Positions 16,901 through 25,995 of a DNA stretch of 64,000 nt are shown here, one piece after another. This stretch comes from Amycolatopsis rifamycinica. GTDB taxonomy: Bacteria; Actinomycetota; Actinomycetes; Mycobacteriales; Pseudonocardiaceae. Both the position numbers and the translations under genes were made by a program. The stretch spans positions 124,001 through 188,000 of the forward strand of contig NZ_JMQI01000074.1 of assembly GCF_000695625.1 (NCBI RefSeq), given 5' to 3'. The notes under the pieces were generated by a model. That model ran no database searches and had not been told where the DNA came from. It saw nothing but the letters and a program-made list of their open reading frames with translations. Positions within the stretch are counted from its first letter, which is position 1; the number at the start of each line of letters is the position of its first letter.

Positions 16901-17607
16901 AGATCGGTGTCCCGGCCGCGGCGCAACCCGGCAAGTTCGACGTGTCGGCGCAGGCCACCTTCACCTCCGCCAACGGGCGGGGCGCCTCGGTGGACGCGAC
17001 CACCGTGCTGCTGCCGCACCCGCCGTACCCGTCGTTGGCCGCGGCCCGCAACAACGTGGGCATCAGCGACGACGCCACTCCGGGAGCCGGCAACTTCGAC
17101 GGCGGCAACGCGAGCTTCTCCGCGCAGGCACTGGCCGCGGCGACGCCCAGCCTGACGCCGGGGGCCACGTTCACCCACAACGGGCTGACGTTCACCTGGC
17201 CGGACGCCCAGCCCGGCAGCCCGGACAACGTGGTCGCGGGCAGCTCGGCCGGCGGCCAGACGATCGCGATCTCGGGCTCCGGGACCACGCTGGGCCTGAT
17301 CGGCGCCGGCGACTACGGCAGCCCGAGCGGGACGGCGACGGTCACCTACACCGACGGGACGACCGAGTCCCACTCGGTGAGTTTCGCGGACTGGTGGTCG
17401 AACGCGGCGACCGGCGGCGACATCCTCACCACGCTGCCCTACCTCAACAACAGCAACGGGCGGCTGGACCAGCGGGTGAGCCTCTACTACGCCCCGATCC
17501 CGCTGCAGCCGGGGAAGACGGTGCAGTACCTGACCCTGCCGGACATCAGCGACGGAGCGAACATGGGCACGGCCGCGATGCACATCTTCTCCGTGGCCAT
17601 CGGCTGA
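13951..17607 (+). CDS. Secreted multidomain GH3 beta-glycosidase (beta-xylosidase/glucosidase type)
   Basis: A 1218-residue protein with a signal peptide (MSLRSPGRRRVRLTAAPLLAVTITAATLVPAASA). The GH3 N-terminal barrel has RxGVQ/YTYWSEGQHG, NLDRDPRWGRTDEGFGEDP, KHYALNDVENDRH and the nucleophile Asp311 in TSDCGAVGD. Next come the GH3 C-terminal domain (LLKNDAVPG, VVFAGTDGNVATEGRDR, FGYGLSYAKF) and a fibronectin-III-like domain (VTVHVDVTNTGSTPGATVAQLY). About 400 additional residues follow: a Big_2-like stretch (SRGGKVTMVAPGVATISVTV), a NEW3 alpha-galactosidase-type domain, and a final jelly-roll-like domain. This extension is longer than in ordinary GH3 enzymes and probably binds polymer. It likely releases xylose or glucose from oligosaccharides extracellularly. 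ATG start; a strong terminator follows. Confidence 0.92.
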   Translation: MSLRSPGRRRVRLTAAPLLAVTITAATLVPAASAAPAQPGTLPVYRDTHYSFAERAADLVARMTLPEKVLQLRTNSAPAIPRLGVQQYTYWSEGQHGLNTLGANTDDGTATGGVHATSFPTNLASTMSWDPDLIHQETTAISDEARGMLDKSLWGVAQNNIGPDKNNYGSLTYWAPTVNLDRDPRWGRTDEGFGEDPYLVAKMAGAFVNGYQGQTASGRPATPYLKVAATAKHYALNDVENDRHADSSDTTETNIRDYYTRQFRHLIQDAHVAGLMTSYNAINGTPAPADTYTANAIAQRTYGFDGYTTSDCGAVGDVYAPGSHNWAPPGWTTTTAGAATQWTNTATGQKVSGAAGGQAYALRAGTQLNCTGSEATVANIQEAIKAGVLSEGVLDNALVHVFTTRMQTGEFDPADRVAYTKITKDVIQSAEHQALAAKVAANSLVLLKNDAVPGTAAPLLPADPAKLGSVVVVGDLAGKVTLGGYSGEPALQVNAVQGITAAVKAANPAATVTFDACGTSTGTTTAASCSAETLAAIKTAGLVVVFAGTDGNVATEGRDRTTIAMPGNYDSLIDQVKAVGNPRTALAVQAGGAVSLGHAEGIPGIVFSSYNGESQGTALADVLFGRQNPSGHLNFTWYADDSQLPAMKNYGLTPSQTGGLGRTYQYFTGTPAYPFGYGLSYAKFTYSRVHADTRAVDANGQVTVHVDVTNTGSTPGATVAQLYAATAFSVPGVELPRHRLAGFKKTDVLAPGRTQHIAIPVRISELSFWDEGKRREVVYPGQYRFGVGADSAHLAGTAAVAVTGALTPKTKYVTVQPGQVVFAPGQSLDLTAKNPWIADDTAQAAQHVPADHVVEAVHDDQSFVDLSRARIGYHSSDPRVAQVSRGGKVTMVAPGVATISVTVDGVTGTTPVVVEQPFSLSAPERVEAGKTYTATTTLPNPAGARPLRDVAMTIGVPAGWTVRATSPSAFATVPAGQTVRTTWEIGVPAAAQPGKFDVSAQATFTSANGRGASVDATTVLLPHPPYPSLAAARNNVGISDDATPGAGNFDGGNASFSAQALAAATPSLTPGATFTHNGLTFTWPDAQPGSPDNVVAGSSAGGQTIAISGSGTTLGLIGAGDYGSPSGTATVTYTDGTTESHSVSFADWWSNAATGGDILTTLPYLNNSNGRLDQRVSLYYAPIPLQPGKTVQYLTLPDISDGANMGTAAMHIFSVAIG

Positions 17608-17620
17608 CCGAGGGGCACGC

Positions 17621-17666
17621 CGTCGTGAGGGGCAAGGAGGGTCAGCCCCCCTTGCCCCTCACGACG
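17621..17666. terminator. Bidirectional terminator hairpin
   Basis: A very long stem: 16 perfect base pairs (17621-17636 with 17651-17666) extended by four more pairs with a single mismatch around loop TCAG. It lies between the converging GH3 and tannase-like genes. Confidence 0.85.
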
Positions 17667-17676
17667 AGCCGGAACT

Positions 17677-19266
17677 TCAGCGAGCGCAGGAGAAACTCGC
17701 GGCGCTGTCCGGATCACCCGAGCGGTACCGGGGCCAGCCCGGGTAGGCGCACAGCGGCCGCGTGCGCTGGTGGGCCAGGTCGGTGACGACCTGGTTCACC
17801 GGCGCGCGGCCGGTGGCGACCCACCGTTCCAGCGCCGTGAGCGAATCCCAGCTCGCCGCGAACGCCGGCGTCCCGAAGTTGGCGTGGTTGGCCCCGGGCA
17901 CGACGTAGTACCGCAGGAACCCGTCGGTCGCGTGCGGACCCACCACACTGCGCACCCGCTCGTAGTAGTCGCTCGTCGAGTACGGCGAGACCAGCTCGTC
18001 CGCGGCGCCGTGCAGCAGGATCAGCTTGCCGCCCGCGCGGGCGAACGGGCGCAGGTCCGCGTTGTTGCGGTCCTCGACCTTCGACAGCGCGCTGATCCGG
18101 GCGAGCCACTTGCCGGGGTGCCGGGGATCGATGTCCAGCGCGTTCTGCCCCGGGTCCCGGGTCAGGAAGTACTTGACCCACTGGTCCCAGTACTGCATGC
18201 CGTAGCCGCTGGTCACCGGCATCGGATCGGACGGCGCGGTGGTGCCGAAGCCGAGGAACGGTGTCCGCATGTCCGCGCCCGAGAGGAACGGGAAGCCGGG
18301 GTACCGGGTCTCGCCGCTGGCGATCCGGTACGGCCACCGGAACGGCGACGACATGGCCGTCACCGCCCCGATCTGGGCGTCCGACAGGCACGCCGGGCCG
18401 GTGTCGGCCCCGCCCGGGCAGCGCAGCACGCGCGGATCGAAGCGGCAGCCCAAATTCGAGACGACCCTGTCGACGACACCGTCCGATCCGTCGCACGCCT
18501 TGATGACGCTGTCGTAGAGGAGCGTCTGCTTCGCGGGCCCGGGGAACGCACCCGGGCGCGACAGAACCTGGGTCAGGTACCCGAGGTCCAGGATCTCGGC
18601 GAGGTTGTTCCACGCGGGGTACGCGGAGATCACGCCGTCGAACGCGGACGGCCACCGCTGGGCGACGACCAGCGCCTCGCGGCCGCCGGTCGATCCGCCG
18701 GCGAAGAAGACTTCGGTGGGCGTCGCCGCGTACGCGCGCCGGATGAGGAACAGGCTCGCGTCCCGTGTCTTCTTGAGCGCGTCACCGGCGGCGAAGTTGA
18801 TCAAAGCCTCGTCGTTGACGCCGAACGAGCCGTCCAGGGACGGCGGGCGTGCGGGGTTCTGCTGGTGGCCGGAGTCGCTCGCGAAGGTCGCGTACCCCCG
18901 GGCCAGCGGCGTCGGCCGGTCGGCGGGGCCGAAGGGCACGTTCGCCGCCACGTCGGGGATGGTCCCGTTGTACCCGCCGCCGCCGAACATCAGCGCCTTG
19001 TGGTTCCACGCGCGGGGCAGGGCGACGCGCAGCTTGATGGCGGGCGCGGCCGGATCGACCGGGTACAGGTCGGCGTCGACCCGGCAGGACTCCCCGCTCA
19101 CGACGGAAGCCGTGACCAGGCCGCCGCTCGTCGGCAGGCTGATGACCGACGCCGGAATCCGCAGCCCGGCGAGCACGGCGCACTCCGGCGTCGCGGGGGA
19201 CGCGAAAGCGGGCCCGGGAACACTCGCCGCCAGGAGCACGGTGGCCGCCACCACGGTCTTCCTCAT
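17677..19266 (-). CDS. Secreted tannase/feruloyl-esterase family hydrolase
   Basis: A 529-residue protein with a signal peptide (MRKTVVAATVLLAASVPGPAFA) and the tannase-family alpha/beta-hydrolase domain: FGGGGYNG, GYATFASDSGHQ, FGVNDEALINFA, nucleophile elbow FFAGGSTGGREALV, Asp in LLHGAADELVSPYST, and His in VPGANHANFG. In fungal tannases and feruloyl esterases a disulfide joins Cys residues next to the catalytic Ser and His. Here those positions are Gly and Ala, so that bridge is absent. The ATG overlaps the TGA of the transporter gene (ATGA), so both are co-translated. Together they suggest release and uptake of an aromatic acid (gallate, ferulate or similar). Substrate is inferred. Confidence 0.82.
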   Translation of the reverse strand: MRKTVVAATVLLAASVPGPAFASPATPECAVLAGLRIPASVISLPTSGGLVTASVVSGESCRVDADLYPVDPAAPAIKLRVALPRAWNHKALMFGGGGYNGTIPDVAANVPFGPADRPTPLARGYATFASDSGHQQNPARPPSLDGSFGVNDEALINFAAGDALKKTRDASLFLIRRAYAATPTEVFFAGGSTGGREALVVAQRWPSAFDGVISAYPAWNNLAEILDLGYLTQVLSRPGAFPGPAKQTLLYDSVIKACDGSDGVVDRVVSNLGCRFDPRVLRCPGGADTGPACLSDAQIGAVTAMSSPFRWPYRIASGETRYPGFPFLSGADMRTPFLGFGTTAPSDPMPVTSGYGMQYWDQWVKYFLTRDPGQNALDIDPRHPGKWLARISALSKVEDRNNADLRPFARAGGKLILLHGAADELVSPYSTSDYYERVRSVVGPHATDGFLRYYVVPGANHANFGTPAFAASWDSLTALERWVATGRAPVNQVVTDLAHQRTRPLCAYPGWPRYRSGDPDSAASFSCAR

Positions 19267-20654
19267 CGCGCGGCCGCCTGGTGCAGGTGCGCGCCCGGGA
19301 CGGCGTGCGGATCGGCCCGGACCTCCGGTGGGTTCGTCTCGGGCAGGAACCACGCGCTGGCGAAGGTGATCAGCCCCATCGCCGTGATGTAGACGGCGAC
19401 CGGCCACGTGCTCCCGGCCTCCGCGATCAGCGCGGTCATCAGGAAGGGGGTGCCACCGCTGACGATGATCGCGGAAAGCTGGTAGGCCAGTGACGCCCCC
19501 GAGTAGCGCACGTTGGGAGCGAAGAGCTCGCCGAGGAAACTGGCGATCGGGCCGTAGGTGAGGCACTGGAACACGAACCCCACCGCCACCGCGACGAAGA
19601 TCAGCGGCAGCGACGCGGTGCCGACGAGCCCGAAGTACGGGAACGCCCAGACCGCGACGCCCAGCCCGCCGATCAGGATCAGCGGGCGGCGGCCCACCTT
19701 GTCCGAGAGGTGCCCGGACCACGGGATCGTCGCGAGCATCGCCGCGGAACTGAGCAGCACTACCGCGAGCAGCGAGTCGCGCTGGAGCTTGAGCGTGCCG
19801 GTGCCGTAGCTCAGCAGCCCGGAGATGCTGACGTAGAACAGACTGTTGGTGGCCGATAGCAGGCCGCAGCCGAGCAGGATGGTCCGCCACCTGCTGCGCA
19901 GGACCTGGGCCAGCGGCGCCCGGACCACCGGGCCTTCCCGGTCCGCCACGGCCTCCCGCAGCTGCCGGAACTCCGGGGTGTCCTCCACCTTGGCCTGGAT
20001 GTAGAGCACCACGCCGAACATCACGACGCTGAGCAGGAACGGGATGCGCCAGCCCCAGCTGAGGAAGGCCGCGTCCGGCATCAGGCCGCTGGCCGCCACG
20101 AAGATGAGGTTGGACAGGATCACCGCCACCGGCACGCTGGTCTGGCCGAAGGTGCCGGCGAAGCCGCGCCGCTTGGGACTGGCGGATTCGGTCAGCAGCA
20201 GGACGATGCCGCCCCACTGCCCGCCGGCCGCGAGGCCCTGGACGAACCGCAGGACGACCAGCAGCGTCGGGGCGAGCGCGCCGACGCTCGCCGCGCTGGG
20301 CAGGCAGCCGATCAGGAACGTCGCCGCGCCCATGATCGCCAGGCAGGCGACGACCACCGGCTTGCGGCCGTACTTGTCCCCGAGGTGCCCGGCGAGCACG
20401 CCGCCGACCGGGCGGGCCACGAACCCGGCCCAGAACGTGCTGAAGGCCAGCAGGGTGCCGGTCAGCGCCGAGGCGTGCGGGAAGAACACCTTGGGGAACA
20501 CCAGCGCGGCCGCGGTGCCGTAGAGGAAGAAGTCGTACCACTCGATGGAACTGCCGATCAGCCCGGCCGCCAGCAGCTTGCGGAAGGCCCGGCGCGGGGT
20601 CGCGGGCACGCCGGTGCCGGACTGCCCTTCGGGTTGGGTGAGCGGAATGGCCAT
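19263..20654 (-). CDS. MFS transporter, metabolite:H+ symporter (MHS) type
   Basis: A 463-residue protein with 12 predicted membrane helices and MHS-family signatures: GSSIEWYDFFLYGTAAALVF in helix 1, GHLGDKYGRKPVV in loop 2-3, RFVQGLAAGGQWGG in helix 4, and the repeat SGHLSDKVGRRPLI in the second half. Relatives carry shikimate, alpha-ketoglutarate, proline or aromatic acids into the cell with protons. It is the first gene of a two-gene unit with the tannase-like esterase (4-bp overlap), and the divergent neighbour is a GAF/PucR-type regulator. The context favours uptake of an aromatic or hydroxy acid liberated by the esterase. Confidence 0.9.
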   Translation of the reverse strand: MAIPLTQPEGQSGTGVPATPRRAFRKLLAAGLIGSSIEWYDFFLYGTAAALVFPKVFFPHASALTGTLLAFSTFWAGFVARPVGGVLAGHLGDKYGRKPVVVACLAIMGAATFLIGCLPSAASVGALAPTLLVVLRFVQGLAAGGQWGGIVLLLTESASPKRRGFAGTFGQTSVPVAVILSNLIFVAASGLMPDAAFLSWGWRIPFLLSVVMFGVVLYIQAKVEDTPEFRQLREAVADREGPVVRAPLAQVLRSRWRTILLGCGLLSATNSLFYVSISGLLSYGTGTLKLQRDSLLAVVLLSSAAMLATIPWSGHLSDKVGRRPLILIGGLGVAVWAFPYFGLVGTASLPLIFVAVAVGFVFQCLTYGPIASFLGELFAPNVRYSGASLAYQLSAIIVSGGTPFLMTALIAEAGSTWPVAVYITAMGLITFASAWFLPETNPPEVRADPHAVPGAHLHQAAAR

Positions 20655-20800
20655 GCGTGCCGCCTTCGTCGAGGTGCGCCGGCAAGTGATGGCGGAGATG
20701 TTAAGTCGCCGTTACGCTGCCGGTTGAGGTGTGGACCACCCACTCCTCCCGCCGCAGCGGTGGGTCTTTCGCCCACCCGATGCCGAGGAGGGCGCCCCCC

Positions 20801-22489
20801 GTGACCAGTGCGGCGGAACCGCGCCGGCAGCGCGAGCTCGCGTCGTTGTACGCCACCGTCAAGTCGCTCACCGCCCTGGGCGAGCTCGACGAGGTGCTGC
20901 GGTCGATCGTCCACCACGCCCACGACCTGATCGGCACCGACTTCACCTACCTCTCGCTGGTCGGCGCGGACGGCCGGCTGTCGGCCCGCGCGTCGGAAGG
21001 CACGATCTCCGCCGAGTTCCTGGCGGCGACCATCCCGGCCACGGTGGGGCTCGGCGGCAAGGTGCTGGCCACCAAGAGCCCGCACTGGGTGCGCGACTAC
21101 GCGACCTCGACGCTCATCCGGCACGACCCGGACTTCGACCGCCTGGTCGTCACCGAGGAGCTCGTCGCGCTGCTCGGCGTGCCGCTGGTCATCCGCGGCG
21201 AAGCCGTCGGCGCGCTGTTCGCCGCGGACCGCTCGGAACGGTCCTTCCAGGCCGAGGAGATCGCGCTGCTCAACGCGTTCGCCGATCACGCCGCGGTCGC
21301 CCTCGACAACGCCCGGCTCTACGAGGAAAGCCGGACGGCCCTGCGGGAACTGCGGGTCGCGTACCGGAAGATCGAGCGGGCGCAGGCGATCCACGAAGCC
21401 CTGACCGGTGTCGTGCTGGGCGGCGGCACCCCGGCCGACGTCGCGGCGCACCTCGCCGAGCAGCTCGGCGGCAGCGTGACGCTCCTCGGCCGGACCGGCA
21501 GTCCACCCGGGACGGAGCTGGCCGCCGCCGTCGAGGACGCCCGCCGCACCGGCCGCTGCACGACGTCGTCCGGTCCCGGCGGGACGGACCGCAGCGTGGC
21601 GGCGGTCCAGGCGGGCGACAGCTACCTCGGCGCGCTCGTGTGGAGCCGGCCGTCGGGCACCGGCGACGACACGGACCTGCGGACCCTCGAGCGCGCCACG
21701 CACATCCTCGGGCTGCTCATCCTCAAGGAGCAGGCCGTGGCCGAGGCAGGCGAACGGCTGAGCGGGGAGCTGCTGACCGAGCTCATGGTCGGCAGTCCCG
21801 GCATCGGCCCGGCCCAGCGGGCCCGGGCCCGGGCCCGCGGCATCGACGTCGACCGCCTGGACCTGGTGCTCGTCGCGGACTCCCCCGCGGTGGCGCCGGC
21901 CGACCTCACGCGGCACCTGCACGACATCGCCCGCGAGCGCGCCGGGCTGGCCGGCGAACACCTCGGCCGGGCCACGATGATCCTCCCCGGCGCCGACGAC
22001 GAGGCGACCGTCGCGGACGTCCACACGCGACTGCGGCGGGCGCTGGGCGGTCCCGTCATCGTCGTCGCGGAACGGGCGGCCGGCCACGACTGGGCACGGG
22101 CCCACTCCCTGGCCGGGCGCTGCGGTGCGGTGCTGCGCGCGCTCGGGCACACCGACGGCGGCGCCACCACCCGGCAATACGCCTTGTACGCCATGGTGTT
22201 CGACGCCGAGCGGGCCGGCGAGCTCGACCGGTTCCTCGCCGGTTCGATCGGTGCCCTCCTCGAGTACGACCGGCGGCGCGGCACCGACCTGGTCGGCACG
22301 CTCAGCGCGTACTACGGCCACCGCGCCAACGTCGCGGCGACGGCCCGCGCGCTGCACCTGCACGTCAACACCCTGCTCAAACGCCTGGACCGGGCCGGCA
22401 CGGTCCTCGGCTCCGGCTGGCGCCAGGAGAACGACCTGGAGCTGCAGCTCGGGCTCCGGCTGCACCGGCTGCGGGCGAGCACGTCCTGA
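20801..22489 (+). CDS. GAF-domain PucR/CdaR-type transcriptional regulator
   Basis: A 562-residue protein. An N-terminal GAF domain (residues about 20-170; VLRSIVHHAHDLIGTDFTYLSLVGADG, FADHAAVALDNARLYEE) is followed by a central GGDEF-like linker and a C-terminal PucR helix-turn-helix (LLEYDRRRGTDLVGTLSAYYGHRANVAATARALHLHVNTLLKRLDRA). Regulators of this build activate catabolic genes in response to small aromatic or purine-like ligands. It is divergent from the MFS/esterase pair, with a 146-bp shared promoter region, so it probably controls that pair. The GTG start was selected because GAGGAGG lies 9 bases upstream. Only 3 bp separate its stop from that of the next, converging gene. Confidence 0.87.
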   Translation: MTSAAEPRRQRELASLYATVKSLTALGELDEVLRSIVHHAHDLIGTDFTYLSLVGADGRLSARASEGTISAEFLAATIPATVGLGGKVLATKSPHWVRDYATSTLIRHDPDFDRLVVTEELVALLGVPLVIRGEAVGALFAADRSERSFQAEEIALLNAFADHAAVALDNARLYEESRTALRELRVAYRKIERAQAIHEALTGVVLGGGTPADVAAHLAEQLGGSVTLLGRTGSPPGTELAAAVEDARRTGRCTTSSGPGGTDRSVAAVQAGDSYLGALVWSRPSGTGDDTDLRTLERATHILGLLILKEQAVAEAGERLSGELLTELMVGSPGIGPAQRARARARGIDVDRLDLVLVADSPAVAPADLTRHLHDIARERAGLAGEHLGRATMILPGADDEATVADVHTRLRRALGGPVIVVAERAAGHDWARAHSLAGRCGAVLRALGHTDGGATTRQYALYAMVFDAERAGELDRFLAGSIGALLEYDRRRGTDLVGTLSAYYGHRANVAATARALHLHVNTLLKRLDRAGTVLGSGWRQENDLELQLGLRLHRLRASTS

Positions 22490-22492
22490 GGC

Positions 22493-24106
<1,614 letters not shown>

Positions 24107-24293
24107 GGCGCCTCTTCCGGTCGGGTGGCTGCTGGTCGCGAGTGACTCTAGGAGCGGTCCCGCCCGGACGAGAGGTGCGAACCGCCCACTCGTCGGCGGC
24201 CTCCGGTGGTGATCACCTCCACGGCGGAGGCCTTGCCCGCCCCGGACCGCGATCGTGGATTTTCGGGATCAGCACCACGTGCCGCCGCCGGCG

Positions 24294-25091
24294 TCACATG
24301 ACCCAGCGGCGGAACCCGCCCTCGGCGTCGATCACCTGGCCGGTGATCCACTGGCTGTCGCCGGAGGCCAGCCAGCGGACCAGCCGGGCCACGTCGGCCG
24401 GGCGGCCCCACCGCCCGGCGGGCAGGGCCCGGCCGACGCGTGCGGTGAGGTCCGGATCGGCCCACCCGGTGTCGACCGGGCCGGGGTTGATCGTGTTGAC
24501 CGTGATCCCGCGGTCGGCCAGGGCGTCGGACAGGGTGAGCGTCATCTGGTGGATGGCGCCCTTGCTGACCGCGTACGGGATTTCCCGGCTCATCGGCGCC
24601 AGGTGCTGCCCGGAGGTGAACAGGATGATCCGCCCGCCGGAGCGGGCGTCGTCGTGCGCGGCGGCGAAGGCCTGGGCCAGCAGCACGCTCGCCCGCGCGT
24701 TCACGGCCCAGCACAGATCCAGCTCGGCGGCGGTCACTTCGGCGAGGCTCTGCCCCGAGCTGCGGGCGTGGTTGGCGACCACGACGTCGACCGCGCCGAA
24801 CGCCGCCACCGCGGCGGCGACCACCAGCCCGGGTGCCCGCGGATCGGCGAAGTCGGCGGCGAGGTGCCGCAGCCGCGGCCCTTCGCCGCCGAGCAGGTCC
24901 ACGATCCCCGCCGCACCGGCCGGATCGGCACCCCACGGCTGTTCCGCGTCGTGCGGGGACCACGAGTGCACGAGCACGGAGGCACCGGCCGCGAGGAGCT
25001 CCCCGGCGACGGCGAACCCGATCCCGGCCCGGCGGCTGACGCCGGTCACGATCGCGACCCGGCCCGCCAGTGGCCCGTCGGCGTTCCCCAT
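24294..25091 (-). CDS. Short-chain dehydrogenase/reductase
   Basis: A 265-residue Rossmann-fold oxidoreductase of the classical SDR type: cofactor motif VTGVSRRAGIGFAVA (a variant TGxxxxxGIG as in FabI-like/atypical SDRs), NHARS in place of NNAG, catalytic Ser in LFTSGQHL, YAVSK (Tyr and Lys), and INPGPVDTGW. The carbonyl or alcohol substrate is not predictable. ATG 25091 is chosen because homology begins there (GPLAGRVAIVTG); a TTG six codons upstream is possible. It stands alone between the ligase and the TetR gene. Confidence 0.88.
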   Translation of the reverse strand: MGNADGPLAGRVAIVTGVSRRAGIGFAVAGELLAAGASVLVHSWSPHDAEQPWGADPAGAAGIVDLLGGEGPRLRHLAADFADPRAPGLVVAAAVAAFGAVDVVVANHARSSGQSLAEVTAAELDLCWAVNARASVLLAQAFAAAHDDARSGGRIILFTSGQHLAPMSREIPYAVSKGAIHQMTLTLSDALADRGITVNTINPGPVDTGWADPDLTARVGRALPAGRWGRPADVARLVRWLASGDSQWITGQVIDAEGGFRRWVM

Positions 25092-25116
25092 GGCGTGCAC
25101 GATAGCCAAGGGCCCC

Positions 25117-25332
25117 GCGCACGCCGAGCGGTTTCTTTTGCCGCGGCCGGGCGGAGGGCGGTCGATGAGCGCCGCGATGCGGTGGCGGGCCGCCTTGCTC
25201 AGGCACCCGCCGGGGTGATGGCGCCGCGCACGCCGAGCGATCTACCTTCCCCGCGGCCGACGCGGAAAGCGATCAAGGAGCGACGCGATACAGCGGCGCG
25301 CCTGCTCAGCCACCCACCGGCGCGATGGCTCC
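25117..25332. repeat. Degenerate tandem duplication of the 3' end of a tetR gene
   Basis: Two consecutive imperfect copies (about 25117-25225 and 25226-25332), each starting GCGCACGCCGAGCG, the second running into the end of the downstream TetR gene. A third match, GCGCACGC, starts at 25333 inside that gene. On the minus strand the first copy encodes VRGAITPAGA-stop, a near duplicate of the TetR end VRGAIAPVGG-stop. The copies have diverged, especially in the middle. Confidence 0.7.
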
Positions 25333-25896
25333 GCGCACGCACTCCCGCAGCAGCGCCCGCCGCCGGTTGTGGGCCTCGGGCGGCTCCGCGGCCGTGGCGG
25401 CGTAGACGTTGCTGACCGGTGACCACGCCATGGACATCGCGATCACCATCGCCATCAGGTCGAACGGGTCGCCCGCCCGGACCAGGCCCGCGGCCTGCGC
25501 GTCGGCGATGGCGCGGAGCTTGGTGTCGTCGAGCCGGTCGGCGTCGGCCACCAGGTGGCCGGCCGGGCGGCGCTCGAGGCGGGTCCAGGTGGCCAGCCGG
25601 ATCAGGTCCGGGCGGCGCAGGTACTCGTCGTACAGCCGGACCGCCCAGCCCGGGAGGTCGGTGCCGTCGATCGGGACCACGTTGACGATCCGCTCCAACG
25701 AAGCGTGGAAGATCGCGTCGAACAGGCCGTCCTTGCTGCCGAAGTAGGCGTACAGCTGGGCCCGGTTGGTCCGGGCCGCCTCGACGATGCGTTCGACGCG
25801 GGCGCCGGCGATGCCGTACCGGGCGAACTCCTCGGTCGCCGCGTCCACGATGCGCTGCTTCGTCGCGGCTCCGCGGGAGGTCAGCTTGTCGGCCAT
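25306..25896 (-). CDS. TetR/AcrR-family regulator
   Basis: A 196-residue protein with a TetR helix-turn-helix at residues about 10-55 (KQRIVDAATEEFARYGIAGARVERIVEAARTNRAQLYAYFGSKDGLFDAIF) and a larger variable ligand-binding domain (TetR_C-like, HNRRRALLRECVRGAI at the end). It is divergent from a zinc alcohol dehydrogenase gene. Two 18-bp inverted operator copies fill the 99-bp space between them, so it most likely represses both itself and the dehydrogenase. The ATG start is preferred over a GTG two codons upstream. The gene's 3' end is duplicated downstream. Confidence 0.9.
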   Translation of the reverse strand: MADKLTSRGAATKQRIVDAATEEFARYGIAGARVERIVEAARTNRAQLYAYFGSKDGLFDAIFHASLERIVNVVPIDGTDLPGWAVRLYDEYLRRPDLIRLATWTRLERRPAGHLVADADRLDDTKLRAIADAQAAGLVRAGDPFDLMAMVIAMSMAWSPVSNVYAATAAEPPEAHNRRRALLRECVRGAIAPVGG

Positions 25897-25910
25897 GCCC
25901 ACCAGCCTAC

Positions 25911-25980
25911 AACAGAACAGTCGGTTTGCTTTGGTCGCCCGAGCGCGCTACCGTCGGAGAAACAAACCGACTGTTCTGTT
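25911..25980. promoter_or_regulatory. Twin TetR operators between tetR and the alcohol dehydrogenase gene
   Basis: AACAGAACAGTCGGTTTG (25911-25928) and its exact reverse complement (25963-25980) flank the divergent promoters. Each copy is itself partly palindromic (AAACnGAnnnnTCnGTTT), as expected for a TetR dimer site. Two sites, one per promoter, suggest autoregulation plus control of the dehydrogenase. Confidence 0.8.
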
Positions 25981-25995
25981 TTTCGAGGAGCCACG

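Noticed and set aside
13363..17583. A 1406-codon open frame on the minus strand opposite the GH3 gene, and similarly long antisense frames opposite other secreted enzymes
   Set aside because: They are composition shadows of GC-rich genes: no family motifs, Arg/Gly/Ala-rich low-complexity translation, and the opposite strand has a clear enzyme with catalytic residues.
24208..24217. GGTGATCACC palindrome upstream of the acyl-CoA ligase as an operator
   Set aside because: Only 10 bp, single copy seen, and no matching regulator nearby; not enough to claim.
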